The notes: generated from the letters alone by a model not told the origin. Counted from the first letter of the stretch, positions 17,819 to 25,778 are shown. The stretch is DNA of 64,000 nt from Taklimakanibacter sp021828105 (GCA_021828105.1 JAKATG010000011.1:192839-256838); one strand, 5' to 3'. Translations and numbers: made by a program.

Positions 17819-18859
17819 ATGGCCAAGATCAAGATCGGCGTCATCGGTGCCTCGGGCTATACCGGCTCCGATCTGGTCCGATTGGCCGCCTGTCACCCGG
17901 GTGTCGAGATCGCCGTGCTCACCGCCAATTCGCATGCCGGCAAGGCCATGGCGGAAGTATTCCCGCATCTCGCCCATCTGAAGCTCCCGACCCTCATCAA
18001 GAACGAGGAGGCCGACTGGTCCAAGGTGGAGGCGGTGTTCTGCGGCCTGCCGCATGCGACGAGCCAGGCCGTCATCCGCGAGCTGCCGAAACATCTCAAG
18101 GTCATCGACATGTCGGCCGATTTCCGCCTGCGCGATGCCGCCGTCTATGAGAAATGGTATGGCGGCCCGCATCAGGCGCTCGACCTGCAGAAGGACGCCG
18201 TCTACGGCTTGACCGAGCATTTTCGCGAGGACATCAAGAAGGCACGCCTCGTCGCCTGTCCGGGCTGCTACCCGACGGCCGCGCTCCTGATGGTCCTGCC
18301 CCTGGTCAAGGCGGGGCTCATCGATGCGGCGGACCTCATCATCGACGCGAAGTCCGGCGTCTCGGGCGCCGGCCGCTCGCTCAAGCAGAATGTGCTGTTT
18401 TGCGAAGCGGGCGAGGGGCTCTCGCCCTATGGCGTCGCGAGCCATCGCCATGCGCCCGAGATCGAGCAGGAAGTGAGCCGCGCCGCGGGACAATCGGTGC
18501 TGGTCAACTTCACCCCGCATCTCATCCCGATGAGCCGCGGCGAGTTGTGCACGACCTATGCGAGGCTCCAGGGCAAGGCCACGGCCGCCGATTGTGTCAC
18601 GGCACTCGAGACGCATTACAAGGACGAGCCCTTTGTGTTCATGGCGCCCAAGGGCGTCATGCCCTCGACGCAATATGTGCGCGGCTCCAACAATGTGATG
18701 CTCGGCGTCTATGCCGACCGTGTTCCGGGCCGCGTCATCCTGATCTCGACGCTCGACAACCTGGTGAAAGGCTCGGCGGGACAGGCCATCCAGAACTTCA
18801 ATCTGATGTTCGGCCTGCCGGAGGCGCAAGGGTTGGAGCAGGTGGCGCTGTTCCCCTGA
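17819..18859 (+). CDS. argC: N-acetyl-gamma-glutamyl-phosphate reductase ArgC
   Basis: 346 residues. NADPH-dependent reduction of N-acetylglutamyl phosphate, third step of arginine synthesis. The Rossmann motif GVIGASGYTGSDLVRL is at the N-terminus and the catalytic Cys sits in ACPGCYPTAALL near residue 145; SHRHAPEIEQE and TPHLIPMSRGE complete the active-site region. The long AGCR-type form matches alphaproteobacterial type 1 ArgC. GAAGGAG lies ten bases before the ATG at 17819. It stands alone here, away from other arg genes. Confidence 0.96.
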   Translation: MAKIKIGVIGASGYTGSDLVRLAACHPGVEIAVLTANSHAGKAMAEVFPHLAHLKLPTLIKNEEADWSKVEAVFCGLPHATSQAVIRELPKHLKVIDMSADFRLRDAAVYEKWYGGPHQALDLQKDAVYGLTEHFREDIKKARLVACPGCYPTAALLMVLPLVKAGLIDAADLIIDAKSGVSGAGRSLKQNVLFCEAGEGLSPYGVASHRHAPEIEQEVSRAAGQSVLVNFTPHLIPMSRGELCTTYARLQGKATAADCVTALETHYKDEPFVFMAPKGVMPSTQYVRGSNNVMLGVYADRVPGRVILISTLDNLVKGSAGQAIQNFNLMFGLPEAQGLEQVALFP

Positions 18860-19200
18860 CCCAGGGCTCTGACAGAACAGGTTTTCGGTCGAATTTTCAC
18901 CGGTGAAAGGCCGCGCCGGAGCTGCGCGCCGCGAACCGGTATCAGGGAATATCAGGGATTATCAGGGAATTTTGAAGAATCCGGGAGGCTGATCGAGCCA
19001 TATCAATAGGTTAGCTTCGGAATAGGAAAAAAGAGCAGGGAATTCGTGCCCGTGCGATCTCCATATCAGGGAATTGCGGGTGGGAATCCGTCCGTCTGCT
19101 GATGAGTTGTACGGTCGCGTGCAGATGCTCCGATCCTGGCATTTCCCAATCCCTCGCTTTGGCCCACGAAGTCAAGAGAAAGTCACCATGAAGGGCCGCA
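18860..19200. repeat. Gene-free stretch with tandem ATCAGGGAWT repeats
   Basis: No credible gene in these 341 bases. Three contiguous 10-base repeats ATCAGGGAAT, ATCAGGGATT, ATCAGGGAAT occupy 18941-18970; the same decamer returns at 19065-19074 and a near copy (GCAGGGAAT) at about 19035. They are not in a CRISPR-like spacing. Whether this is a degenerate mobile element end, a protein-binding array or a fragment of a lost gene is not clear from the sequence. Confidence 0.6.
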
Positions 19201-20223
19201 TTAGGAGACAGCGGGCGCCGCAAGCGCCTTGGCGAGGATGGGCAGGCTTATATCCATCCGGTAGTCGACCGCCGTGTGATCGTCGGCAAACTCCTCATAC
19301 ACATGCGGCACCTGCATCTCGGTCAGCCGCTTGTGCATTCGCCGCGAGCCATAGACGAGGTTGTACTGATCGATGTCGCCGCAGTCGATATAGAGCGCCT
19401 TGAGCTTCTTCAATCCCAGACCATGCTTCTCGACGAGAGTGAGCGGGTCCCATTTCATGAAATTCGCCCAGCGCTCCGGGATGGTCTCGCAAGTGTCGAT
19501 CGTCATGGGAAGGCGCACGCCCATATAGGCGGAAGGGTCAGGATCATAGGTCGCAGCCATCGCCAGGAACATCAGGATGTGGACATCGGGATCCTTCACC
19601 TTGGGTGCGGCGAAGAACTTTTCGAGCCAGGCCCGGACGGAGTTGCCCGTCGTCGCCAACTCGCGCAGGACCTTGGGAAAATCCGGGAAGAACAGGAGCT
19701 CGAAGCCGACGTCGCCCGAATGCGAGGCGGCCGCCGCCCAGAAATCAGGATGCAGCATCGCGTGGACCATCGCGCCATAGCCACCCGAGCTCTTGCCGAA
19801 GCAGGCGCGCCGTCCCGTGCCGCCGCAACCGAACTTCGCTTCGACGAACGGCACGGCTTCCTGAAGCAGGAAATCGTCCCACCGGCCCATCCCGGCGGAG
19901 TTGATATATTGATTGCCGCCGAGCTTCGTGAAGCAATCCGGCAGCGCGACGACCACGGGCGGCATGGCGCCGCTTCCGATCAGGCGGTCGAGACGCTCCG
20001 GCACATTCTCACCGAAATTCTTCCAGTTGCTGTGCGCCGGACCGCCGGCGGTGAAGCCGACGAGATCGACCAGGAGCGGCAGTCCGCCGCCGCTCGCGCC
20101 GGCCGGCACATAGACATCGATCACCCGTTCCGTCGGATCGCCGAGCAGGTTGCCTTTGAGGACCTGGCTGTCGATCGTCAGCCGGTGAACCGTGCCGCGC
20201 GGCACCCCATGATCTCTGCGCAT
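19201..20223 (-). CDS. Alpha/beta hydrolase, esterase D / enterochelin esterase-like
   Basis: 340 residues, no signal peptide. The nucleophile elbow is GKSSGGYGAM (G-x-S-x-G) near residue 143, after the oxyanion-type PLLVDLVGFTAGG and VVALPDCFTKLGG. A candidate acid lies in YIDCGDIDQYNLVYG and the His in FADDHTAVDYRMD near the C-terminus, so a Ser-Asp-His triad is plausible. The order and motif spacing resemble Esterase_D/Fes proteins acting on small acyl esters or siderophore esters. The natural substrate is unknown. It stands alone on the minus strand between the argC flank and the accessory pocket. Confidence 0.82.
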   Translation of the reverse strand: MRRDHGVPRGTVHRLTIDSQVLKGNLLGDPTERVIDVYVPAGASGGGLPLLVDLVGFTAGGPAHSNWKNFGENVPERLDRLIGSGAMPPVVVALPDCFTKLGGNQYINSAGMGRWDDFLLQEAVPFVEAKFGCGGTGRRACFGKSSGGYGAMVHAMLHPDFWAAAASHSGDVGFELLFFPDFPKVLRELATTGNSVRAWLEKFFAAPKVKDPDVHILMFLAMAATYDPDPSAYMGVRLPMTIDTCETIPERWANFMKWDPLTLVEKHGLGLKKLKALYIDCGDIDQYNLVYGSRRMHKRLTEMQVPHVYEEFADDHTAVDYRMDISLPILAKALAAPAVS

Positions 20224-20316
20224 CTATGCCCCCGTGATTGGCGCCATCCGTCAGGATTGCATTGAAGCGCAGAAAGGCACGGGCCGTAAAGACTCGCCAA
20301 GGCGCGATGGCTTTAC

Positions 20317-20466
20317 CTAGTGATGCTTGAAATATTGCACCGCGCGCTCGTGTTTCTCGGCCGCGGCCCGGCTCTTGAACGTGCCGAGATTGCGCCGCCG
20401 GCCGGTCTTCGGGTCCTTCTTGCGCGAATAGAGGCGATACTGGCCTGACTTGAGCTTGCGGATCAT
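20317..20466 (-). CDS. Small Lys/Arg-rich conserved protein (49 aa)
   Basis: Starts MIRKLKSGQYRLYSRKKDPK, continues with TGRRRNLGTFKSRAAAEKHE and ends AVQYFKHH. The beta-hairpin-like RLYSRK...RRRNLGTF pattern followed by a helix (AAAEKHERAV) is the kind seen in small nucleic-acid-binding proteins. Its ATG overlaps the stop of a second arginine-rich ORF (ATGA at 20463-20466), which argues that both are genuine and co-translated. Function unknown. Confidence 0.65.
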   Translation of the reverse strand: MIRKLKSGQYRLYSRKKDPKTGRRRNLGTFKSRAAAEKHERAVQYFKHH

Positions 20467-20600
20467 CGGCTGCTGCTCTTCCGTCTTGCGGTCTGCGCCC
20501 TGCGGATGTTGCGGGTTCGCGCCCGGCGCATCGCCTGCGTCGGCTTGCGGCGCTCGGGCACGTTGGGGCGGTCCTTGGCCTTGAAGCGGTCGCCCGTCAG
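20463..20600 (-). CDS. Arginine-rich small ORF upstream of and coupled to the 49-aa gene; start unclear
   Basis: In this frame the minus strand reads LTGDRFKAKDRPNVPERRKP followed by about 25 mostly Arg/Ala residues ending KSSSR, and stops in an ATGA overlap with the next gene. About 45 residues from a CTG at 20600; the frame stays open further upstream (GRPKEAEPFGLPTH before the Leu) but I find no ATG, GTG or TTG with a ribosome site. Either it uses an unusual start, or its 5' end has been lost. Strongly basic; probably nucleic-acid-associated if expressed. Confidence 0.4.
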   Translation of the reverse strand: MTGDRFKAKDRPNVPERRKPTQAMRRARTRNIRRAQTARRKSSSR

Positions 20601-20683
20601 ATGGGTCGGAAGGCCGAAGGGTTCGGCTTCCTTCGGCCTTCCGCGTATCGCCTGGAAGTGGAAAGAGGCGATGGTTTGAAGGT

Positions 20684-21192
20684 TGCGCCCCTATTTCTTT
20701 CCATTTTGTAAATTGCCCTTGGGTTACCACAATCGACCGCTCGTGGCGTTTTGCCTCTGGAAGGTGCCAAAGTAAGGGGCAGGCCAAACGGCTGCCACGG
20801 CCCAATGCTGGCCGGTCTAGGTTAATAAATGTTGCGTTGATGAAACAGGATGGTACGCTTGATTTTTCCCGTTCAAGGCGAACAATTTTTTTCGTGATTA
20901 TCGCGTGCGCGCCGAAGTCGCGATTTGAAGCCCTAGCCGCCACATGAAACGAAAGGCCGGGGAATCCCGAATATCCCCGACCTTCCGCGCATCGCACTGG
21001 CAGCGGTCCCCAGGCGACGGCATCCCTCAAGTTTTGGTGCCGTCCTAATGATCCCGAAGGATGCGCTTCTATTTCTTTCTATTGTGTAAATGCCGCTAGG
21101 CTTCGCGCAATTGCGCAATGGGGCGTTTTGCCCTTGGAGATCCCCCAAATGGGGCGGGCGGGAATGCCCATCACGGCTCAATTGTGGGCAAT
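20684..21192. repeat. Two diverged direct repeats (~130 bp) in an otherwise gene-free stretch
   Basis: About 20684-20812 and 21056-21185 align by eye over roughly 130 bases. Shared landmarks in the same order are CTATTTCTTTC, GTAAA, CGTTTTGCC, then GGGGC and a CACGGC-C-CAAT block ending in TGG. Identity is around 70 percent by inspection. The whole 20613-21283 interval has no ORF I would call a gene; it includes open frames on both strands without ribosome sites. The pair may be copies of a dispersed element or of a decayed small gene. Confidence 0.5.
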
Positions 21193-21283
21193 CAAGGCGT
21201 TTGCTTGATTTTTGCAACGGCGGACGAACCGGCGTCAGGCTTGTGCTTATTTCGTCGCGTCGTTCGCGCTTGGCAGCAAGCCG

Positions 21284-22112
21284 TCAAACATCAATCGTCG
21301 GCAAAAATTGACGGATGAGTCCTTTCGGTCCATGACATTTCAACGTCAGGTATCCGTCATGGTCATGCTCGTAGAACGCAACGCCAAAGAGCATCATTCG
21401 CTCTACCGACATGTCTCCGTTTTCGTCAGTCTTTGAAAACACTTTCCACCAACCGCCACCACTAGTGCCCTGATAGGAGTTTGGCTGGGGTTCGGAACGA
21501 AACTTCATATACGGGCGCATAGTCACGTAGTCATAACCTTCTCTCGTTTCGGCGGGCGTAGGCGTTCCAACTTCAATGCTCGCCCGAAAAAAAGGATTTA
21601 GCGGTCATGCCGGAGAATTCTACTCTTGATTTTTCGGCAATCATGCCAAGCACCGCGTCAAAGCCCGGCTTCGGACCCTGATGACTAAGTATTTGGTCAG
21701 AATATTTGTCAAAGTCAAAAAAGTCGCTGGCCGCTTTCAACGAACCGACTACGTCAGGGGATAGACCAAGGAAGCCCAAATCCGGACCGTCCACTCCGTC
21801 TTGGCCGCCGGCCGACTTGGTATAAGTATCTTCCATCCGGAGTTTCGTTCGTTCCAACCCGCGAGAAAAAAATCGAACGATTCCAACGTCGCCATGCTTT
21901 GGTAGTGCCGACAGGACATGCGCCGCAGTCAATATTCCATGGTGCTTGCGAAACTTTACTAGCGTCCCCGATCCCGCTGGCAAAACATGTTCTATCCCAT
22001 TTTGGATTCCAAGCTTGAGAAATCCCACAAGGTATTTGGAAAGACGTGACGTGGCAGCGTCGGTAAACGCCCGTTCTTGGGGAGTCGCTTCTCGTGAATC
22101 GGGCGGTTCCAT
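21284..22112 (-). pseudogene. Trypsin-like serine protease gene split by a +1 frameshift at a 7-A run
   Basis: Frame 1 (22112 to a stop at 21573, 179 aa) has GSGTLVKFRKHHGILTAAHV with catalytic-type His65 and DGPDLGFLGLS with Asp111. It ends prematurely at KSFFSGEH. Skipping one base in the run of seven A (plus strand 21587-21593) continues KSFFRASIEVGTPTPAETRE into the second frame, which runs to 21284 and contains YQGTSGGGWWKVF, a GxSGG serine motif at restored Ser217. The restored protein is about 275 residues with a His-Asp-Ser triad, no signal peptide. Each fragment alone lacks part of the triad. Could be a real pseudogene, a programmed or slippage-based shift, or a sequencing error. Last gene of a minus-strand run of tiny ORFs. 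Confidence 0.7.
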
Positions 22113-22130
22113 TCCATATAGTGCCTCGCT

Positions 22131-22238
22131 CTAGCGCCTGAACGCCCGTACCTTCACCGTCACTTTGCCGATAGTGATTTCCTTATTCACCGAACGCCAA
22201 GCCTTTTCCGCCAATTCCTGCACGTTCAAAACGCTCAT
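22131..22238 (-). CDS. 35-aa hypothetical protein in the protease operon
   Basis: Begins MSVLNVQELAEKAWRSVNKE and ends TVKVRAFRR. The ribosome site GGAGGG lies four bases before the ATG at 22238, among the strongest in this pocket, and the start overlaps the stop of the 28-aa ORF by ATGA. The predicted shape is one short amphipathic helix followed by a beta strand (ITIGKVTVKVR). It ends 18 bases before the protease start. Function unknown. Confidence 0.6.
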   Translation of the reverse strand: MSVLNVQELAEKAWRSVNKEITIGKVTVKVRAFRR

Positions 22239-22321
22239 ACCCTCCGGATAATCACGGTGACTTCGACGGCGCGATCATGCGGACGGTCCTTTATCATGAT
22301 TGTGTCTTTGAAAATTGGCAT
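22235..22321 (-). CDS. 28-aa hypothetical peptide in the protease operon
   Basis: Reads MPIFKDTIMIKDRPHDRAVE then VTVIIRRV. It starts seven bases after the 113-aa gene's stop and ends in an ATGA overlap with the 35-aa ORF. Its alternating hydrophobic/charged pattern resembles a single beta hairpin. It could also be a leader whose translation only opens the next ribosome site; its tight packing supports translation, not necessarily a functional protein. Confidence 0.45.
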   Translation of the reverse strand: MPIFKDTIMIKDRPHDRAVEVTVIIRRV

Positions 22322-22327
22322 TGCCCG

Positions 22328-22669
22328 TCAGCCGTCGCATGGCCAGAACAGGCGATCGCGAACGATCCAAACTTGGTATTCTTTCGGTGGCGAACCTTTT
22401 TTCTTGGAAAGGTTGCGTAAGGTGGCGGGGTAAATTGTATCCTTTTCTATATCCAAGGTTTCGTCCGCGCTGCCGTCAGTTTTCAAAACAAAGTTTGGAC
22501 CGGCGGTTATAAGGAGCTCGGTTGGCTTGTCGAAACCGTCTGAGCACCACGTTTCTGAGGGTTGGGTAGGGTTCTCCGTCTTCTTGGCAGCGTCAGCACC
22601 AGCCGCACCGCATACTAGAACCATCAAGGCCAAGAGGCGGCGTTTCCACATTTCGGCATCCTTCTTCAT
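22328..22669 (-). CDS. Secreted hypothetical protein (113 aa)
   Basis: The start at 22669 gives an N-terminal signal peptide, RRLLALMVLVCGAAGADAA, followed by a mature domain of about 85 residues with two cysteines, ETWCSDGFDKPTELL and DRLFWPCDG at the very end, that could pair in the periplasm. The frame is open upstream without a good start. The start overlaps the stop of the preceding ORF by ATGA. Cys in the signal region (VLVCGAAGA) might be read as a lipobox, but the following context is poor. No known family recognised. Confidence 0.6.
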   Translation of the reverse strand: MKKDAEMWKRRLLALMVLVCGAAGADAAKKTENPTQPSETWCSDGFDKPTELLITAGPNFVLKTDGSADETLDIEKDTIYPATLRNLSKKKGSPPKEYQVWIVRDRLFWPCDG

Positions 22670-22818
22670 TCGCGTTTCAATTCTTGCAGGATGAGCGCAA
22701 TCGCATGACGTAGCTTTGGAAGCGTTTGCCCCGTCTTCCAAGTCTCGACGCGGACTGCCTCAATAGCCGCCTCTAGCTCGGCTTCGCGGCCGCCGTCTTT
22801 CTTGCCTGTCGTCGCCAT
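22666..22818 (-). CDS. Small helical hypothetical protein (50 aa, start uncertain)
   Basis: From ATG 22818 it reads MATTGKKDGGREAELEAAIE and ends RHAIALILQELKRE, a soluble helical pattern with coiled-coil-like Glu/Ala spacing. The frame extends to an ATG at 22875 (69 aa) without a ribosome site, so the shorter form is preferred. Its stop overlaps the next start by ATGA, making it the apparent first gene of the run 22818-21284. Function unknown. Confidence 0.4.
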   Translation of the reverse strand: MATTGKKDGGREAELEAAIEAVRVETWKTGQTLPKLRHAIALILQELKRE

Positions 22819-23037
22819 AGACCCACAATCTGGCATAGCGGAGCAGGGCGGCCAAGTTGGTAGGCTTTCATCCATGTGACAGGGCGAGACGGCGTTAAAT
22901 TCGGCGGCCGTGATTCATGCGTTCGACCTGTGCCCAAAAGCGTGCCCAAAACGCAATTGCCGCTTTTCGGCGGTTCTCACGTGTTTCACATATCAATTTG
23001 ATTTTGAGGGAACTTAGTTAGCGGGCGCGTCAAAATT

Positions 23038-23262
23038 CTAGGCTGTCGCGTGCTCCTTGCCGATGAGCCATTTCTGCGTGTCCCAAGAGCCCCTGCCGCG
23101 CCGGCCGGCGACGCGCTCGATGCCGCCCTTGCGGCCGACATCCTGGGTGCGGAAGCTCTTGAACGCACGCCTGGGTCTGACCTCGATATGGAAGAACTGG
23201 CCACCGCCGCGCGCGCGGGGTTTTGCCCGTTTAGGCGTCGCCTTGCGTTTCGCTACTGCCAT
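23038..23262 (-). CDS. Small basic conserved hypothetical protein (74 aa)
   Basis: Begins MAVAKRKATPKRAKPRARGG with a low-complexity basic tail, then a compact core HIEVRPRRAFKSFRTQDVGR and SWDTQKWLIGKEHA. The core motif QDVG-KGG-E and the SWDTQxWLI-KxxA ending look conserved rather than random, and I believe similar small proteins occur in Rhizobiales. GGAG precedes the start by eight bases. Possibly nucleic-acid-binding; function unknown. The 23263-23535 interval upstream holds no gene I can support. Confidence 0.65.
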   Translation of the reverse strand: MAVAKRKATPKRAKPRARGGGQFFHIEVRPRRAFKSFRTQDVGRKGGIERVAGRRGRGSWDTQKWLIGKEHATA

Positions 23263-23535
23263 GATCGTGCTCCTTCAGGGCAAACCCCGGCAAAGTTGAA
23301 GACTTTGGCGACAAGGATTTGCTCCAGATCGATTTGGCGCGGTTCCTTATCGGCGAAGCGCATCCGCTTCGCCGGGAAACGCGCTCCTTTCTCCTTGATT
23401 TTCAATGGGTATCGGCGGCAATTGTTCCCGACGCTTGCGACCGCGAAGCGCCATGCCGTAAGGAAGCGCAAAACTTTTTTGACGGCGCTTCTTACCGCTC
23501 AAATTCGCGGCCGAATCGGCGTCCAATGAAGGATC

Positions 23536-25353
23536 ATGTCGCTCTTGCTGGATAGAAGGGCAGCGCCCGTTACATCATCGCCTTTCCTGGGCGTCAGCCG
23601 GTCCGTCACCGGACGGTCCTGGCGTGCCCGATCCTTCTTGAGCCGCGATGCCCAGGCGATCGCGGAGAAGAACGATCTTCCCGAATTGCTGGGCCGTGTC
23701 CTGGCGGCGCGCTCCGTGGCGCTCGACGATGTCGAGACCTATCTCAATCCCACTTTGCGCCGGCTCATGCCGCAGCCCTCGGCGCTGCTGGATATGGAGA
23801 AGGGGGCCGACCGCCTGGCGCAGGCGATCATGGCGGGCGAGCGCATCGGCACGATCAGCGACTATGATGTCGACGGCGTGTCGTCTGCGGCACTCGTCAC
23901 CCGCTTCCTCACCAGCGTCGGCGCCAGCAACACGGTTCACATTCCGGATCGGTTGACCGAGGGCTATGGACCGAGCCGGGCCGCCGTCCAGTCACTGAAG
24001 GAGCGCGGCACCGAGCTTCTGCTCACCCTCGATTGCGGCGTATTGGCGCATGATCCCCTCGCGGAAGCGCGGGCACTCGGCATGGATGTGGTCATCGTCG
24101 ATCATCATCAGGCCGGCTTGACGCTGCCCGATGCGACCGCGGTCATCAATCCCAACCGCCAGGACGACATATCGGGCTTCGGCTATCTGTGCGCCTGCGG
24201 CGTCGCCATGATCCTGGTGAGCGTCGTCAATCGCATCCTGCGGCAGCGCGGCTGGTACGGGCCCGATCGGCCGGAGCCCAATATGCTGCAGTGGCTCGAG
24301 CTCGTGGCGCTGGCGACGGTGTGCGATGTCGTGCCCCTGACCGGTCTCAACCGCGCTTATGTGACGCAAGGCCTCAAGATCATGGCGCGCCGGGAGAATC
24401 CGGGGCTCGCCGCCCTTGCCGATGTGGCGCGGCTCAAACGAAGGCCCGATGCCTATGCGCTGGCTTTCCTCCTGGGGCCGCGCCTCAATGCGGCAGGCCG
24501 CATCGGCCATGCCAATCTCGCTTTCGAATTGCTGGTGAGCCAGGAGAGGGGACGCTGCTCGATCATCGCGGCCGAGCTCGAGCGGCTCAATCGCGAGCGC
24601 CAGGCGATCGAATTGAGCGTGCTCGACCAGGCGCTGCGCGAAGCCGATGCCGCCTTGGGGACGGCAAGGTCCAGTCCGGCGATCGTGGTCGCGGGCGAGG
24701 GCTGGCATCCGGGCGTGCTGGGCCTTGCCGCGGCGCGCCTCAAGGAGCGCTTCAACCTGCCGAGCATCGTCCTGGGCTTCGAGAAGGACGGGAGCCAGGC
24801 CTCAGGCTCCGGCCGCTCGATTGCCGGTGTCGATCTCGGCCACGCGGTGCGCGCGGCGCTTGATGCCGGCATCCTCATCAAGGGCGGCGGCCATGCCATG
24901 GCGGCGGGCCTCACCATCGAGCGGGCGCGCCTCGGCGACTTCCGAAGCTTCCTCGAGACGCATCTGGCCTATGCGCTGAAGCTCACCGGCGAGCGCTATC
25001 TCGATGTCGATGGCGCGCTGACCGCGTCGGGCGCGACACTCGACCTGATCGAGCTCGTCGAGCAGGCAGGGCCCTATGGCATGGGCAATCCGGCGCCCGT
25101 CTTCGTGCTGCCTGCGCATCGCGTCGTCTATGCCGACAGTGCCGGCAGCGATCATGTCCGCCTCACTCTGGCCGCGGCCGACGGGACGCGCATCAAGGCG
25201 GTGGCGTTCCGGGCGCTCGGCACCGATCTCGGCGAATTGCTGCTGACCGAGCGCCAGCATCCCTTGCACATTGCCGGCAGGCTGGTGGTCGACGATTGGG
25301 GTCGCGAACGCGTGCCCTCGCTCCATGTCGAAGATGTCGCACGGGTAGGATAG
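23536..25353 (+). CDS. recJ: Single-stranded-DNA-specific exonuclease RecJ
   Basis: 605 residues, normal for RecJ. DHH phosphoesterase motifs: motif I TISDYDVDGVSSAALV (usually DYDADG; here Val replaces Ala), LLTLDCGV, DHH itself in VIVDHHQAGLTLPDA, and the DHHA1-domain GGGHAMAAGL near residue 455, followed by the OB-fold region. It degrades single-stranded DNA 5'-3' in recombination and mismatch repair. GAAGGATC precedes the ATG. A HicB-like gene follows after 16 bases and may be co-transcribed. Confidence 0.96.
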   Translation: MSLLLDRRAAPVTSSPFLGVSRSVTGRSWRARSFLSRDAQAIAEKNDLPELLGRVLAARSVALDDVETYLNPTLRRLMPQPSALLDMEKGADRLAQAIMAGERIGTISDYDVDGVSSAALVTRFLTSVGASNTVHIPDRLTEGYGPSRAAVQSLKERGTELLLTLDCGVLAHDPLAEARALGMDVVIVDHHQAGLTLPDATAVINPNRQDDISGFGYLCACGVAMILVSVVNRILRQRGWYGPDRPEPNMLQWLELVALATVCDVVPLTGLNRAYVTQGLKIMARRENPGLAALADVARLKRRPDAYALAFLLGPRLNAAGRIGHANLAFELLVSQERGRCSIIAAELERLNRERQAIELSVLDQALREADAALGTARSSPAIVVAGEGWHPGVLGLAAARLKERFNLPSIVLGFEKDGSQASGSGRSIAGVDLGHAVRAALDAGILIKGGGHAMAAGLTIERARLGDFRSFLETHLAYALKLTGERYLDVDGALTASGATLDLIELVEQAGPYGMGNPAPVFVLPAHRVVYADSAGSDHVRLTLAAADGTRIKAVAFRALGTDLGELLLTERQHPLHIAGRLVVDDWGRERVPSLHVEDVARVG

Positions 25354-25369
25354 GGGATAGGCTGCATCT

Positions 25370-25717
25370 ATGACCAATCTGATGACCTATAAGCGCTATC
25401 AGGCCCGCGTCGCATACGATGGCGAGGATGAGTGCTTCATTGGCCACCTGGCCGGAATCAAGGAAGTCGTGGGCTTTCACGCGACATCGGTGAGGGCTCT
25501 GAAGAGCGCCTTTCGCGACGCCGTGGATGACTATATCGAGACCTGCAAGAAGGTGGGAAAGCCGCCTGAGAAACCCTTTTCGGGCAAGGTCATGTTTCGC
25601 ATAGCGCCGCAGGTTCATGCCGACGCCGTCCTCGCCGCGCAACTTGCGGGTAAGAGCTTGAATCAATGGGCGGAAGAGGTGTTACGGCAGGCGGCGAAAG
25701 GTAGTCCGAAAATGTAA
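25370..25717 (+). CDS. HicB-family antitoxin-like protein without a HicA partner
   Basis: 115 residues. The N-terminal HicB-type fold reads YQARVAYDGEDECFIGHLAG and VGFHATSVRALKSAFRDAVD, with the conserved DDYIETCKKVGKPPEKPFSG. The C-terminal part, FRIAPQVHADAVLAAQLAGK then SLNQWAEEVL, is a ribbon-helix-helix DNA-binding segment. No HicA-like ORF lies within reach on either side: recJ is upstream and tRNA-Glu downstream. ATGs at 25370 and 25382 are both possible. It may be a solitary regulator or an antitoxin for a remote toxin. Confidence 0.85.
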   Translation: MTNLMTYKRYQARVAYDGEDECFIGHLAGIKEVVGFHATSVRALKSAFRDAVDDYIETCKKVGKPPEKPFSGKVMFRIAPQVHADAVLAAQLAGKSLNQWAEEVLRQAAKGSPKM

Positions 25718-25778
25718 CGAGGCGGTGATTTCCCGCCTTGCGCTCCCGGGCGAAGCCCCTTATAGAGCCGCATCCCGC

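Noticed and set aside
18941..19074. CRISPR-like repeats downstream of argC
   Set aside because: Decamers abut each other or are separated irregularly; there are no 25-40 base repeat/spacer units and no cas genes.
20224..20316. Additional gene between the esterase and the 49-aa gene
   Set aside because: No open frame of meaningful length or ribosome site.
22886..23037. Possible integrase C-terminal remnant
   Set aside because: A short minus frame ends in FGHAFGHRSNA-like sequence, but no Arg/His/Tyr recombinase motif is visible; I cannot support a mobile element.
23253..23471. 72-aa minus ORF upstream of the small basic gene
   Set aside because: No ribosome site, and its composition is like a shadow of the neighbouring region.
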